NCBI RefSeq assembly: GCF_037975245.1
Contig: NC_092579.1
Span: forward strand, 25,155,166 to 25,219,165
Reading direction: 5' to 3'
Length of the DNA stretch: 64,000 nt
Source: Apostichopus japonicus
Taxonomy: Eukaryota; Echinodermata; Holothuroidea; Aspidochirotida; Stichopodidae
Below, in pieces: positions 38,241 through 51,472 of this stretch. Each line of letters starts with the position of its first letter. Position 1 is the stretch's first letter. The notes below the pieces were generated by a model that searched no databases, was not told the DNA's origin, and saw nothing but the letters and a program-made list of their open reading frames with translations. The position numbers and the translations under genes are program-made.

Positions 38241-41200
38241 AGGGTGTTTATTCTACTTTACTATGAAATGTTTTGCGGAAACTTCTGGGACGATGATTGC
38301 AGCCTACTGACTGCCGTGCGATGTGAGATACATTATATGAGGGAGTTTATACTACATTACTATGAAATGTTTCGCAGAAACCTCTGGAACGATGATTGCA
38401 GCTTACTCACTGCAGTGTATGGTGATAAACATTGCAAGAGGGTGCTTATACTACATTACCATTAAATGTATTGCATAAACCTCTCGAAGGTTGATTGCAG
38501 CTTACTCTCTGCAGTGTATGGTGATAAACATTGCAAGAGGGTGCTTATACTACATTACCATTAAATGTATTGCAGAAACCTCTCGAACGTTGATTGCAGC
38601 TTACTCTCTGCAGTGTATGGTGAAAGACATTGCAAAAGGGTGTTTATACTACATTACCATTAAATGTATTGCAGAAACCTCTCGAACGATGATTGCAGCT
38701 TACTCACTGCAGTGGATGATGAGAGACATTGATTGGAGGTGTTTATTCTACTTTACTATGAAATTTTTTGCAGAAACTTCTCGAACGATGATTCGATCCT
38801 ACTTACTGCAGTGTATGGTGAGAGACATTGGTTGAGGGAGTTTATTCTACTTTATTATGAAATGTTTTGCAGAAACTTCTCGAACGATGATTACATCCTA
38901 CTGACTGCAGTGTATGGTGAGAGACTTTGGTTGGGGGAGTTTATACTACATAACTATAAAATACATTGCAGAAACCTCTGGAACGATGATTGCAGTTTAC
39001 TGACAGCAGTGTATGGTGAGAGACATTGTTAAAGGGTGTTTATACTACATTACCATGAAAAACATTCCAGAAACCTCTTGAACGATGATTGCAGCTTACT
39101 CACTGCAGTGTATAATGAGAGACATTGTTTAAGGGTGTTTTTACTGTAGAAACTTTTCGGACTATAATGGCAGCCCACCGACTGCAGTATATGGTGGAGA
39201 GACATTGGTTGAGTGATTGTACACTACATTACTATGAAATGTTTTGCTGAAACTCCTCGGACAATGATTGCATCCTACTGACTGCAATGCGATGTGAGAT
39301 ACATTATTTGAGGGAGTTTATACTACATTACATTGAAATGTTTTCAAGAAACTTCTCGAACGATGACTGCAGCCTACTGACTGCAGTGTATGGTGAGAGA
39401 CATTGGTTGAGGGAGTTTACACTACATAACTATGAAATACATTGCAGAAACCTCTGGAACGATGACTGCAGTTTACTGACTGCAGTGTATGGTGAGAGAC
39501 ATTGTTTAAGGGTGTTTTTATTACATTACCATGAAATGTATTGCAGAACCCTCTCGAACGATGATTGCATCCTACAAACTGCAGTTTATGGTGAGAAACA
39601 TTGGTTGAGGGAAATTAAAATGCATAACTATTAAATTTATTGCAAAAACTTCTCTGACAATGATTGCAGCCTACTGACTGCAGTGTATGGTGAGAGACAT
39701 TGGTTGAGGGAGTTTATACTACATCACTATTAAATACATTGCAGAAACCTCTGGAACGATGATTGCATCCTACTGACTGCAGTGTATGGTGAGAGACATT
39801 GTTTAAGGGTGTTTTTACTACATTACCATGAAATGTATTGCAGAACCCTCTCGCGATGATTGCAGCTTACTCACTGCAGTGTATGGTGAGAGACATTGAT
39901 TGGGGGTGTTTATTCTACATTACTATGAAATTAGGGTGTTTTTACTGCAGAAACTTCTCGGAGTGATTGTATACTACATCACTATGATATGTTTTGCAGA
40001 AACTTCTGGGACAATGATTGCAGCCTACTGACTGCAGTGTATGGTGAGAGACATTATTTGAGGGAGTTTATACTGCATTACTATGAAATGTTTTGCAGAA
40101 ACTTCTCGAACGATGATTGCAGCCTACTGACTGCAGTGTATGGTGAGAGACATTGGTTGGGGGAGTTAATACTACATAACTATGAAATACATTGCAGAAA
40201 CCTCTGGAACGATGATTGCAGCTTACTGACAGCAGTGTATGGTGAGAGACATTGTTAAAGGGTGTTTATACTACATTACCATGAAATACATTCCAGAAAC
40301 CTCTTGAACGATGATTGCAGCTTACTCACCACAGTGTATGATGAGAGACATTGATTGGGGGTGTTTATTCTACATTATGATGAAATGTTTTGCAGAAACG
40401 TCTCGGACAATGATTGCAGCTTACTCACTGCAGTGTATAATGAGAGACATTGTTTAAGGGTGCTTTTACTGTAGAAACTTTTCGGACTATAATGGCAGCC
40501 CACCGACTGCAGTATATGGTGGAGAGACATTGGTTGAGTGATTGTACACTACATTACTATGAAATGTTTTGCTGAAACTCCTCGGACAATGATTGCATCC
40601 TACTGACTGCAATGCGATGTGAGATACATTATTTGAGGGAGTTTATACTACATTACATTAAAATGTTTTCAAGAAACTTCTCGAACGATGACTGCAGCCT
40701 ACTGACTGCAGTGTATGGTGAGAGACATTGGTTGAGTGATTTTATACTGCATAACTATAAAATGTATTGCAAAAACTTCTCTGACAATGATTGCAGCCTA
40801 CTGACTGCAGTGTATGGTGAGAGACATTGGTTGAGGGAGTTTATACTACATAACTATGAAGTACATTGCAGAAACCTCTGGAACGATGATTGTAGCTTAC
40901 TGACTGCAGTGTATGGTGAGAGACATTGTTAAAGGGTGTTTATACTACATTATCATGAAATGTATTGCAGAACCCTCTTGAACGATGATTGCAGCTTACT
41001 CACTGCAGTGTATGATGAGAGACATTGATTGGGGGTGTTTTATCTACTTTACTATGAAATGTTTTGCGGAAACTTCTGGGACGATGATTGCAGCCTACTG
41101 ACTGCCGTGCGATGTGAGATACATTATATGAGGGAGTTTATACTACATTACTATGAAATGTTTCGCAGAAACCTCTGGAACGATGATTGCAGCTTACTCA

Positions 41201-41430
41201 CTGCAGTGTATGGTGATAAACATTGCAAGAGGGTGCTTATACTACATTACCATTAAATGTATTGCAGAAACCTCTCGAACCTTTGATTGCAGCTTACTCT
41301 CTGCAGTGTATGGTGAAAGACATTGCAAAAGGGTGTTTATACTACATTACCATTAAATGTATTGCAGAAACCTCTCGAACGATGATTGCAGCTTACTCTC
41401 TGCAGTGTATGGTGAAAACATTGCAAAAGG
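38238..41430 (+). repeat. Satellite subregion with ~2791-bp and ~1325-bp duplications
   Basis: The distinctive run with TTTTGCGGAAACTTCTGGGA and GACTGCCGTGCGATGTGAG occurs at 38270-38320 and again 2791 bp later (41061-41110). GTGATAAACATTGCAAGAGG monomers follow both. A second pair with GCGATGTGAGATACATTATT lies at 39288 and 40613 (offset 1325). This part is not in the 7346-bp unit. Confidence 0.75.
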
Positions 41431-42380
41431 GTGTTTATACCGCAATACCATGAAATGTATTGCAGAACCCTCTTGAACAAAGATTGCAGTTTACTGACTG
41501 CAGTGTATGGTGAGAGACATTGTTTAAGGGTGTTTTTACTACATTACCATGAAATGTATTGCAGAACCCTCTGGAACGATGATTGCAGCTTACTCACTGC
41601 AGTGTATGATGAGAGACATTGATTGGGGGTGTTTATTCTACTTTATTATGAAATGTTTTGCAGAAACTTCTCGAACGATGATTGCAGCCTACTGACTGCA
41701 GTGTATGGTGAGAGACATTGGTTGGGGGAGTTTATACTACATAACTATGAAATACATTGCAGAAACCTCTGGAACGATGATTGCAGCTTACTGACAGCAG
41801 TGTATGGTGAGAGACATTGTTAAAGGGTGTTTATACTACATTACCATGAAATACATTCCAGAGACCTCTTGAACGATGATTGCAGCTTACTCACTGCAGT
41901 GTATGATGAGAGACATTGATTGGGGGTGTTTATTCTACATTACTATGAAATGTTTTGCAGAGACGTCTCGGACAATGATTGCAGCTAACTCACTGCAGTG
42001 TATAGTGAGAGACATTGTTTAAGGGTGTTTTTACTGTAGAAACTTTTCGAACAATAATTGCAGCCCACCGACTGCAGTATATGTTGAGAGACATTGGTTG
42101 AATGATTGTATACTACATTACTATGAAATGTTTTGCAGAAACTTCTCGGACAATGATTGCATCCTACTGACTGCAATGCGATGTGAGATACATTATTTGA
42201 GGGAGTTTATACTACATTACAATGAAATGTTTGCAAGAAACTTCTCGAACGATGACTGCAGCCTACTGACTGCAGTGTATAGTGAGAGACATTGTTAAAG
42301 GGTGTTTATACTACATTACCATGAATTGCAGAAACCTCTTGAACGATGATTGCAGCCTACTGACTGCAGTGTATGGCAAA

Positions 42381-42488
42381 ACATTTTATAGCAATGGAGT
42401 ATAAAATCACTCAACCAATGTCTCTCACCATAAGTGTATGGTGAGAGACATTGGTTGAGTGATTTTATACTCCATTACTATAAAATGT
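42381..42488. repeat. Near-perfect palindrome at the satellite polarity switch
   Basis: Arms 42381-42432 and 42437-42488 are 52 nt each, reverse complements with one mismatch (C at 42392), around the 4-nt spacer AGTG. Left of it every satellite monomer reads +, right of it every monomer reads -. A hairpin or cruciform is sterically possible. Confidence 0.92.
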
Positions 42489-45400
42489 CTATAAAATTAC
42501 TATAAAAGTCAGTAGGCTGCAATCATTGATCGAGAAGTTTCGGCAAAACATTTCATAGTAATGTAGTATAAAACCCCTCAACCAATGTCTCTCACCATAC
42601 ACTGCAGTCAGTAGACTGCAATCATTGTCGTAGGAGTTTCTGCAAAACATTTTATAGTAATGTGGCTGCAATCATTGTTCGAGAAGTTTCTGCAAAACAT
42701 TTCATAGTAATGTAGTATAAACACCCTCAATAAATATCTCTCACCATACACTGCGGTTAGTAGGCTGCAAACATTGTCGGAGAAGTTTCTGCAATACATT
42801 TCATAGTTATGCAGTATAAAACCCCTCAACCAATGTCTCTCAACATACACTGCATTCAGTAGGCTACAGTCATTGTTCGAGAAGTTTCGGCAAAACATTT
42901 TATAGTAATGTGGCTGCAATCATTGTTCGAGAAGTTTCGGCAAAACATTTCATAGTAATGTGGTATAAAATCACTCAACCAATGTCTCTCGCCATACACT
43001 GCAGTCAGTAGGCTGCAATCATTGTCCGAGAAGTTTCTGCAATACATTTCATAGTTATGCAGTATAAAACCCCTCAACCAATATCTCTCGCCATACACTG
43101 AGTCAGTAGGCTGCAAACATTGTCGGAGAAGTTTCTGCAATACATTTCATAGTTATGCAGTATAAAACCCATCAACCAATGTCTCTCAACATACACTGCA
43201 TTCAGTAGGCTACAGTCATTGTTCGAGAAGTTTCGGCAAAACATTTTATAGTAATGTGGCTGCAATCATTGTTCGAGAAGTTTCGGCAAAACATTTCATA
43301 GTAATGTGGTATAAAATCACTCAACCAATGTCTCTCGCCATACATTGCAGTCAGTAGGCTGCAAACATTGTCGGAGAAGTTTCTGCAATACATTTAATAG
43401 TTATGCAGTATAAAACCCCTCAACCAATATCTCTCAACATACACTGCATTCAGTAGGCTACAGTCATTCTTCGAGAAGTTTCGGCAAAACATTTCATAGT
43501 AATGCGGTAAAAAATCACTCAACCAATATCTCTCGCCATACACTGCAGTCAGTAGGCTGCAAACATTGTCGGAGAAGTTTCTGCAATACATTTCATAGTT
43601 ATGCAGTATAAAACCCCTCAACCAATGTCTCTCGCCATACACTGCAGTCAGTAGGCTGCAATCATTGTCCGAGAAGTTTCTGCAAAACATTTCATAGTAA
43701 TGTAGTATAAACATCCTCAATAAATATCTCTTCACCATACACTGCGGTTAGTAGGCTGCAAACATTGTCGGAGAAGTTTCTGCAATACATTTCATAGTTA
43801 TGCAGTATAAAACCCCTCAACCAATGTCTCTCAACATACACTGCATTCAGTAGGCTACAGTCATTGTTCGAGAAGTTTCGGCAAAACATATTATAGTAAT
43901 GTGGCTGCAATCATTGTCCGAGAGGTTTCTGCAATACATTTCATAGTTATGCAGTATAAAACCCCTCAACCAATATCTCTCGCCATACACTGCAGTCAGT
44001 AGGCTGCAAACATTGTCGGAGAAGTTTCTGCAATACATTTCATAGTTATGCAGTATAAAACCCCTCAACCAATGTCTCTCACCATACACTGCAGTCAGTA
44101 GGCTGCAATCATTGTCCGAGAAGTTTCTGCAAAACATTTCATAGTAATGTAGTATAAACACCCTCAATAAATATCTCTCGCCATACACTGCGGTGAGTAG
44201 GCGGCAAACATTGTCGGAGAAGTTTCTGCAATACATTTCATAGTTATGCAGTATAAAACCCCTCAACCAATGTCTCTCGCCATACACTGCAGTCAGTAGG
44301 CTGCAATCATTGTCCGAGAAGTTTCTGCAAAACATTTCATAGTAATGTAGTATAAACACCCTCAATAAATATCTCTCGCCATACACTGCGGTTAGTAGGC
44401 TGCAAACATTGTCGGAGAAGTTTCTGCAATACATTTCATAATTATGCAGTATAAAACCCATCAACCAATGTCTCTCAACATACACTGCATTCAGTAGGCT
44501 ACAGTCATTGTTCGAGAAGTTTCGGCAAAACATTTTATAGTTATGTGGCTGCAATCATTGTTCGAGAAGTTTCGGCAAAACATTTCATAGTAATGTAGTA
44601 TAAAATCACTCAACCAATGTCTCTCGCCATACACTGCAGTCAGTAGGCTGCAAACATTGTCGGAGAAGTTTCTGCAAAACATTTCATAGTAATGTAGTAT
44701 AAACACCCTCAATCAATATCTCTCACCATACACTGCGGTCAGTAGGCTGCAAACATTGTCGGAGAAGTTTCTGCAAAACATTTCATAACAAAGTAGAATA
44801 AACACCCCCAATCAATGTCTCTCATCATACACTGCAGTGAGTAAGCTGCAATCATCGTTCAAGAGGGTTCTGCAATACATTTCATGGTAATGTAGTATAA
44901 ACTCCCTCAACCAATGTCTCTCACCATACACTGCAGTCAGTAGGCTGCACACATTGTTCGAGAAGTTTCGGCAAAACATTTCATAGTAATGCGGTATAAA
45001 ATCACTCAACCAATGTCTCTCGCCATACACTGCAGTCAGTAGGCTGCACACATTGTCCGAGAGGTTTCTGCAATACATTTCATAGTTATGCAGTATAAAA
45101 CCCCTCAACCAATGTCTCTCACCATACACTGCAGTCAGTAGGCTGCAATCATCGTTCGAGAAGTTTCTGCAATACATTTCATAGTTATGCAGTATAAAAC
45201 CCATCAACCAATGTCTCTCAACATACACTGCATTCAGTAGGCTACAGTCATTGTTCGAGAAGTTTCGGCAAAACATTTTATAGTAATGTGGCTGCAATCA
45301 TTGTTCGAGAAGTTTCGGCAAAACATTTCATAGTAATGTGGTATAAAATCACTCAACCAATGTCTCTCGCCATACACTGCAGTCAGTAGGCTGCAAACAT

Positions 45401-48330
45401 TGTCGGAGAAGTTTCTGCAATACATTTCATAGTTATGCAGTATAAAACCCCTCAACCAATATCTCTCAACATACACTGCATTCAGTAGGCTACAGTCATT
45501 CTTCGAGAAGTTTCGGCAAAACATTTCATAGTAATGCGGTATAAAATCACTCAACCAATGTCTCTCACCATACACTGCAGTCAGTAGACTGCACACATTG
45601 TCCGAGAGGTTTCTGCAATACATTTCATAGTTATGCAGTATAAAACCCCTCAACCAATATCTCTCGCCATACACTGCAGTCAGTAGGCTGCAAACATTGT
45701 CGGAGAAGTTTCTGCAATACATTTCATAGTTATGCAGTATAAAACCCCTCAACCAATGTCTCTCGCCATACACTGCGGTCAGTAGGCTGCACACATTGTC
45801 GGAGAAGTTTCTGCAATACATTTCATAATTATGCAGTATAAAACCCCTCAACCAATGTCTCTCAACATACACTGCATTCAGTAGGCTACAGTCATTGTTC
45901 GAGAAGTTTCGGCAAAACATTTTATAGTTATGTGGCTGCAATCATTGTTCGAGAAGTTTCGGCAAAACATTTCATAGTAATGTAGTATAAAATCACTCAA
46001 CCAATGTCTCTCGCCATACACTGCAGTCAGTAGGCTGCAATCATTGTCCGAGAAGTTTCTGCAATACATTTCATAGTTATGCAGTATAAAACCCCTCAAC
46101 CAATATCTCTCGCCATACACTGCAGTCAGTAGGCTGCAAACATTGTCGGAGAAGTTTCTGCAAAACATTTCATAGTAATGTAGTATAAACACCCTCAATC
46201 AATATCTCTCACCATACACTGCGGTCAGTAGGCTGCAAACATTGTCGGAGAAGTTTCTGCAAAACATTTCATAACAAAGTAGAATAAACACCCCCAATCA
46301 ATGTCTCTCATCATACACTGCAGTGAGTAAGCTGCAATCATCGTTCAAGAGGGTTCTGCAATACATTTCATGGTAATGTAGTATAAAACCCCTCAACCAA
46401 TGTCTCTCACCATACACTGCAATCAGTAGGCTGCACACATTGTCCGAGAGGTTTCTGCAATACATTTCATAGTTATGCAGTATAAAACCCCTCAACCAAT
46501 GTCTCTCGCCATACACTGCAGTCAGTAGGCTGCAATCATTGTCCGAGAGGTTTCTGCAAAACATTTCATAGTTATGTAGTATAAACACCCTCAATCAATG
46601 TCTCTCGCCATACACTGCAGTCAGTAGGCTGCAAACATTGTCAGAGAGGTTTCTGTAAAACATTTCATAGTAATGTAGTATAAACACCCTCAATCAATGT
46701 CTCTCGCCATACACTGCAGTCAGTAGGCTGCAAACATTGTCAGAGAAGTTTCTGCAATACATTTCATAGTTATGCAGTATAAAACCCCTCAACCAATGTC
46801 TCTCGCCATACACTGCAGTCAGTAGGCTGCAATCATTGTCCGAGAAGTTTCTGCAAAACATTTCATAGTAATGTAGTATAAACACCCTCAATCAATGTCT
46901 CTCGCCATACACTGCAGTCAGTAGGCTGCACACACTGTTCGAGAAGTTTCGGCAAAACATTTCATAGTAACGTGGTATAAAACCCCTCAACCAATGTCTC
47001 TCGCCATACACTGCAGTCAGTAGGCTGCAATCATTGTCCGAGAGGTTTCTGCAAAACATTTCATAGTAATGTAGTATAAACACCCTCAATCAATATCTCT
47101 CGCCATACACTGCGGTCAGTAGGCTGCAAACATTGTCGGAGAAGTTTCTGCAATACATTTCATAGTAATGCAGTATAAAACCCCTCAACCAATGTCTCTC
47201 AACATACACTGCATTCAGTAGGCTACAGTCATTGTTCGAGAAGTTTCGGCAAAACATTTCATAGTAATGCGGTATAAAATCACTCAACCAATGTCTCTCA
47301 CCATACACTGCAGTCAGTAGGCTGCACACATTGTCCGAGAGGTTTCTGCAATACATTTCATAGTTATGCAGTATAAAACCCCTCAACCAATATCTCTCGC
47401 CATACACTGCAGTCAGTAGGCTGCAAACATTGTCGGAGAAGTTTCTGCAATACGTTTCATAGTTATGCAGTATAAAACCCCTCAACCAATGTCTCTCAAC
47501 ATACACTGCATTCAGTAGGCTACAGTCATTGTTCGAGAAGTTTCGGCAAAACATTTCATAGTAATGCGGTATAAAATCACTCAACCAATGTCTCTCACCA
47601 TACACTGCAGTCAGTAGGCTGCACACATTGTTCGAGAAGTTTCGGCAAAACATTTCATAGTAATGCGGTATAAAATCACTCAACCAATGTCTCTCGCCAT
47701 ACACTGCAGTCAGTAGGCTGCACACATTGTCCGAGAGGTTTCTGCAATACATTTCATAGTTATGCAGTATAAAACCCCTCAACCAATGTCTCTCACCATA
47801 CACTGCAGTCAGTAGGCTGCAATCATCGTTCGAGAAGTTTCTGCAATACATTTCATAGTTATGTAGTATAAACAGCCTCAACCAATGTCTCTCACCATAC
47901 ATTGCAGTTATTTAATCTGCAATCATTGTTCGAGAGGTTTCTGCAATACATTTCATGGTTATGTAGTATAACTCCCTCAAAAAATGTCTTTCATGCAGTG
48001 CAGTTAGTAGGCTGCAACCATTGTTCGAGAAATTTCTGCAAAACATTTCATAGTTATGTAGGATACACTCCCTCAAACTGATGTCCCTCACCATACACTG
48101 CAGTGAGTATGCTTCAGTCATTGTTCGAGAAGTTTCTGCAACACATTTCATAGTTATGTAGTATGAACAGCCTCAACCAATGTCTCTCACATTACAATGC
48201 AGTTAGTAAGCTGCAATAATTTTTCGACAGGTTTTTGCAATATATTTCATAGTTATGATGGGCCACACTCCCTAAACCATTGCCTCTTACCTACATCGCA
48301 GTTATTAAGCTCCAATCATTGTTCCAAAAG
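42437..48330 (-). repeat. 99-bp satellite array, - polarity
   Basis: About 60 monomers, the reverse complement of the 99-bp unit. They are not a mirror of the adjacent + monomers: many carry a GCCGAAAC variant (TTTCGGCAAAACATTT on the + strand) that I do not see in the + array, and several have a deletion junction (TAATGTGGCTGCAATCATTG). Open frames of up to 270 codons run on the minus strand (47090-47902) simply because the monomer is 33 codons. The last ~450 bp (47880-48330) are strongly diverged. Confidence 0.93.
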
Positions 48331-48387
48331 TTTCTGCCATAGTTCTGTATTATAAACTGGTAGAATACCACCACTGGGGAATCTACT
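48291..48387 (-). other. Exon-like segment at the right satellite edge
   Basis: Read on the minus strand: acceptor tract TTACATTTTGTTTCCACAG, 97-nt segment beginning AGTAGATTCCCCAGTGGTGG and ending GCGATGTAG, then donor GTAAGAG. It is the mirror of 16898-17013, shorter by 19 nt, with both splice-like signals kept. Confidence 0.4.
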
Positions 48388-48767
48388 CTGTGGAAACAAA
48401 ATGTAAAAAGTGTTTATGCTCCACCATAACATGTGATACAAAGTACATAATGGCTTCTTAACTATATGATATATAATATTTGTTTGACAGACCCTACAGA
48501 ATAGAATAGCCATAATAAATGTTTAAATCTACATCAATATATCTTTTTGACATGTATGAGTTTTGGTTCTAACGTTCTTAACTTGAGTACTCCATAGGAC
48601 AACAACAATGAAAACCATTTGACTTTGAACGCAGTTAATGTATTGTTTCCCTTAGAGTGCAAACTAAAATATCCTTCCAATCATGTTCGTATGTTTTGTG
48701 ACGCTTTTAAATATCATTTTCATTAAATAAATTTAAGGTCTAGCTAAATAATAAATTTCTTCCAAAT
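48388..48767 (-). repeat. Edge block, right
   Basis: Mirror of 16611-16890, including the TTTTGACATGTATGAGTTTT segment and ATAATAAATTTCTTCCA at its end. It holds about 100 extra bases near 48400-48520 relative to the left edge. Confidence 0.7.
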
Positions 48768-49127
48768 GGTGACGCAGTTATAAGATATCCATAGAATATT
48801 TTCATTATTGCTGTAACGTTCGACCACATGGTTGCCTAACACTACACTATGTCAGTGGGGGGTAAACTAGCCTAGCCATCTTTTTATTCGCTGAAATTGT
48901 GACGCAGTTATAAGATATCCATGGAATATTTTTATTATTACTGTTACGTTCGACCACATGGTTGCCTAACACTACACTAAGTCAATGGGGTAAACTAGCC
49001 TGGCCATCTGTTTATTCGCTGAAATTGTGACGCAGTTATAAGATATCCATGGAATATTTCATTATTGCTGTTTCGTTCGACCACATGGTTGCCTAACACT
49101 ACACTTAGTCAATGAGAAATCTACCTT
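48768..49127 (-). repeat. 128-bp repeat array, right 1
   Basis: About three inverted monomers (GACGCAGTTATAAGATATCC, GTTCGACCACATGGTTGCCT, AACACTACACTA landmarks). From 48847 it is in phase with the first 2626-bp unit. Confidence 0.85.
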
Positions 49128-51472
49128 TAGTCTAGAAATCTAGAAATCTACCTTTAGTCTACCTTTAGTCTACCTTTAATCTACCTAACTTCTTAAACTG
49201 ATTTTGTTATCTATCATCCTGGAGGAAATTGACCTTACTGGGACATTCAAACATCTTTTTTGTTCATTTAGACACAACTTGTAGCAATTTTACTATGCCC
49301 GAGATTATAATCTGGGGCCTATATATATTTAAATGAATAAATCTCCATCAATAATTGAAAATATATTTTTGACGTAAGCAAGTGCATTTGAAGCAAAATG
49401 TTTACCCTCATTTTGATGGAAATCAATTCAAACAATGTAATTAAATGAATATACTTGCGAACAATTCACGTGGTGATTTCTTGCAGAAGCTTGTCTACGT
49501 ACACGATCCCACAAGGGTACGTGTTTGTCTTTCGAAGAGATAGAAGTTATAGAGACCTTGAAGCACGCCCCCAACCAAACCAGGAGGTATCTTTGGGTAC
49601 AGAATTAAAAAAAGAGGACATTTTTTATATCTATGTCTGAAATTGCTTTGAAGGATATAATTCTATAAAAAGTAAAATCAAACTAGAAAAGCAAACTATT
49701 TACAGACAATCGGGTAAAGAAAAATGATGCAAACAACCATAGAAAAAACCTGAAATAGCATCAGTATTAACTCTTTACTTCAATTAATAAAAATCATTAA
49801 AATTAAGCTCTTCCCTACAGACTAGAACAGCCATATTAAATGTTTAAATCTGCATCAATATCTTTTTGACATGTACGAGCTTTTTGTTCTAATGTTCTTA
49901 ACTTGAGTACTCCCATAGGACAACAACAATGAAAACAATTTGACTTAGCTGGTTTTGAAAGCAGTTAATGTATTGGTTCCCTTAGAATGCAAACGAAAAT
50001 ATTGTTCAAATCATGTTCGTATGTTGCGTGATGATTTTAAATATCATTTTCATTAAACAAATTTAAGGTCTAGCTAAATAGCAAAATAATAAATTTCTTC
50101 CACATGGTAGCCTAACACTACACTGAGTCAATGGGGGTAAACTAGCCTAGCCATCTGTTTATTCGCTGAAATTGTGACGCAGTTATAAGATATCCATGGA
50201 TTATTTTCATTATTACTGTTACGTTCGACCACATGGTTGCCTAACACTACACTAAGTCAATGGGGTAAACTAGCCTGGCCATCTGTTTATTGGCTGAAAT
50301 TGTGACGCAGTTATAAGATATCCATGGAATATTTTCATTGTTGCTGTTACGTTCGACCACATGGTTGCCTAACACTACACTTAGTCAATGAGAAATCTAC
50401 CTTTAGTCAAACTTCTTAAATTAATTTTGTTATCTATCATCATGGAGGAAATTGACCTTACTGGGACATTCAAACATCTTTTTTGTTCATATAGACACAA
50501 CTTGTAGCAATTTTACTATGCCCGCGATTATAATCTGGGGCCTATATATATTTAAATGAATAAATCTCCATCAATAATTGAAAATATATTTTTGACGTAA
50601 GCAAGTGCATTTGAAGCAAAATGTTTACCCTCATTTTGATGGAAATCAATTCAAACAATGTAATTAAATGAATATACTTGCGAACAATTCACGTGGTGAT
50701 TTCTTGCAGAAGCTTGTCTACGTACACGATCCCACAAGGGTACGTGTTTGTCTTTCGAAGAGATAGAAGTTATAGAGACCTTGAAGCACGCCCCCAACCA
50801 AACCAGGAGGTATCTTTGGGTACAGAATTAAAAAAAGAGGACATTTTTTATATCTATGTCTGAAATTGCTTTGAAGGATATAATTCTATAAAAAGTAAAA
50901 TCAAACTAGAAAAGCAAACTATTTACAGACAATCGGGTAAAGAAAAATGATGCAAACAACCATAGAAAAAACCCTGAAATAGCATCAGTATTAACTCTTT
51001 ACTTCAATTAATAAAAATCATTAAAATTAAGCTCTTCCCTACAGACTAGAACAGCCATATTAAATGTTTAAATCTGCATCAATATCTTTTTGACATGTAC
51101 GAGTTTTTTGTTCTAATGTTCTTAACTTGAGTACTCCATAGGACAACAACAATGAAAACAATTTGACTTAGCTGGTTTTGAAAGCAGTTAATGTATTGGT
51201 TCCCTAAGAATGCAAACGAAAATATTGTTCAAATCATGTTCGTATGTTGCGTGATGATTTTAAACATCATTTTCATTAAAAAATTTAAGGTCTAGCTAAA
51301 TAGCAAAATAATAAATTTCTTCCACATGGTAGCCTAACACTACACTGAGTCAATGGGGTAAACTAGCCTAGCCATCTGTTTATTCGCTGAAATTGTGACG
51401 CAGTTATACGATATCCATGGAATATTTTCATTATTGCTGTTACGTTCGACCACATGGTTGCCTAACACTACA
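48847..51472 (-). repeat. Right-arm dimeric higher-order repeat, copy 1 (2626 bp)
   Basis: The unit is a dimer: type A block, short 128-bp array, type B block, longer 128-bp array. Type A carries an 11-bp microrepeat (CTACCTTTAGT, four times, 49131-49190); type B lacks it and has AGTCAAACTTCTTAAATTAA instead. A and B also differ by ACCTGAAA versus ACCCTGAAA and GAGCTTTTTG versus GAGTTTTTTG. A 61-codon + strand frame at 49455 and 50678 is the same in both halves. It is the antisense of the decayed exon-like segment, whose own frame is stopped by a TAG in these copies, so I do not call either a gene. Confidence 0.88.

Larger units (their letters stand above)
16960..42432 (+). repeat. 99-bp satellite array, + polarity
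   Basis: About 257 monomers of 99 bp. A typical monomer reads from GTGAGAGACATTGGTTGAGG through TATACTACATAACTATGAAA and TGTATTGCAGAAACTTCTCG to GATTGCAGCCTACTGACTGC and AGTGTATG. It has a CTGCAG (PstI) site in most copies. Monomers are most diverged from 17 to 18.6 kb and most uniform in the interior, the usual gradient of an array maintained by unequal exchange. Because 99 is 33 codons, open frames persist over several monomers, but stops and indels interrupt every long run, and variants change amino acids freely. Confidence 0.95.

Noticed and set aside
16960-48330. Centromeric satellite
   Set aside because: The array is compatible with it, but nothing in the sequence shows centromere function, and 31 kb bounded by inverted arms fits an element equally well.
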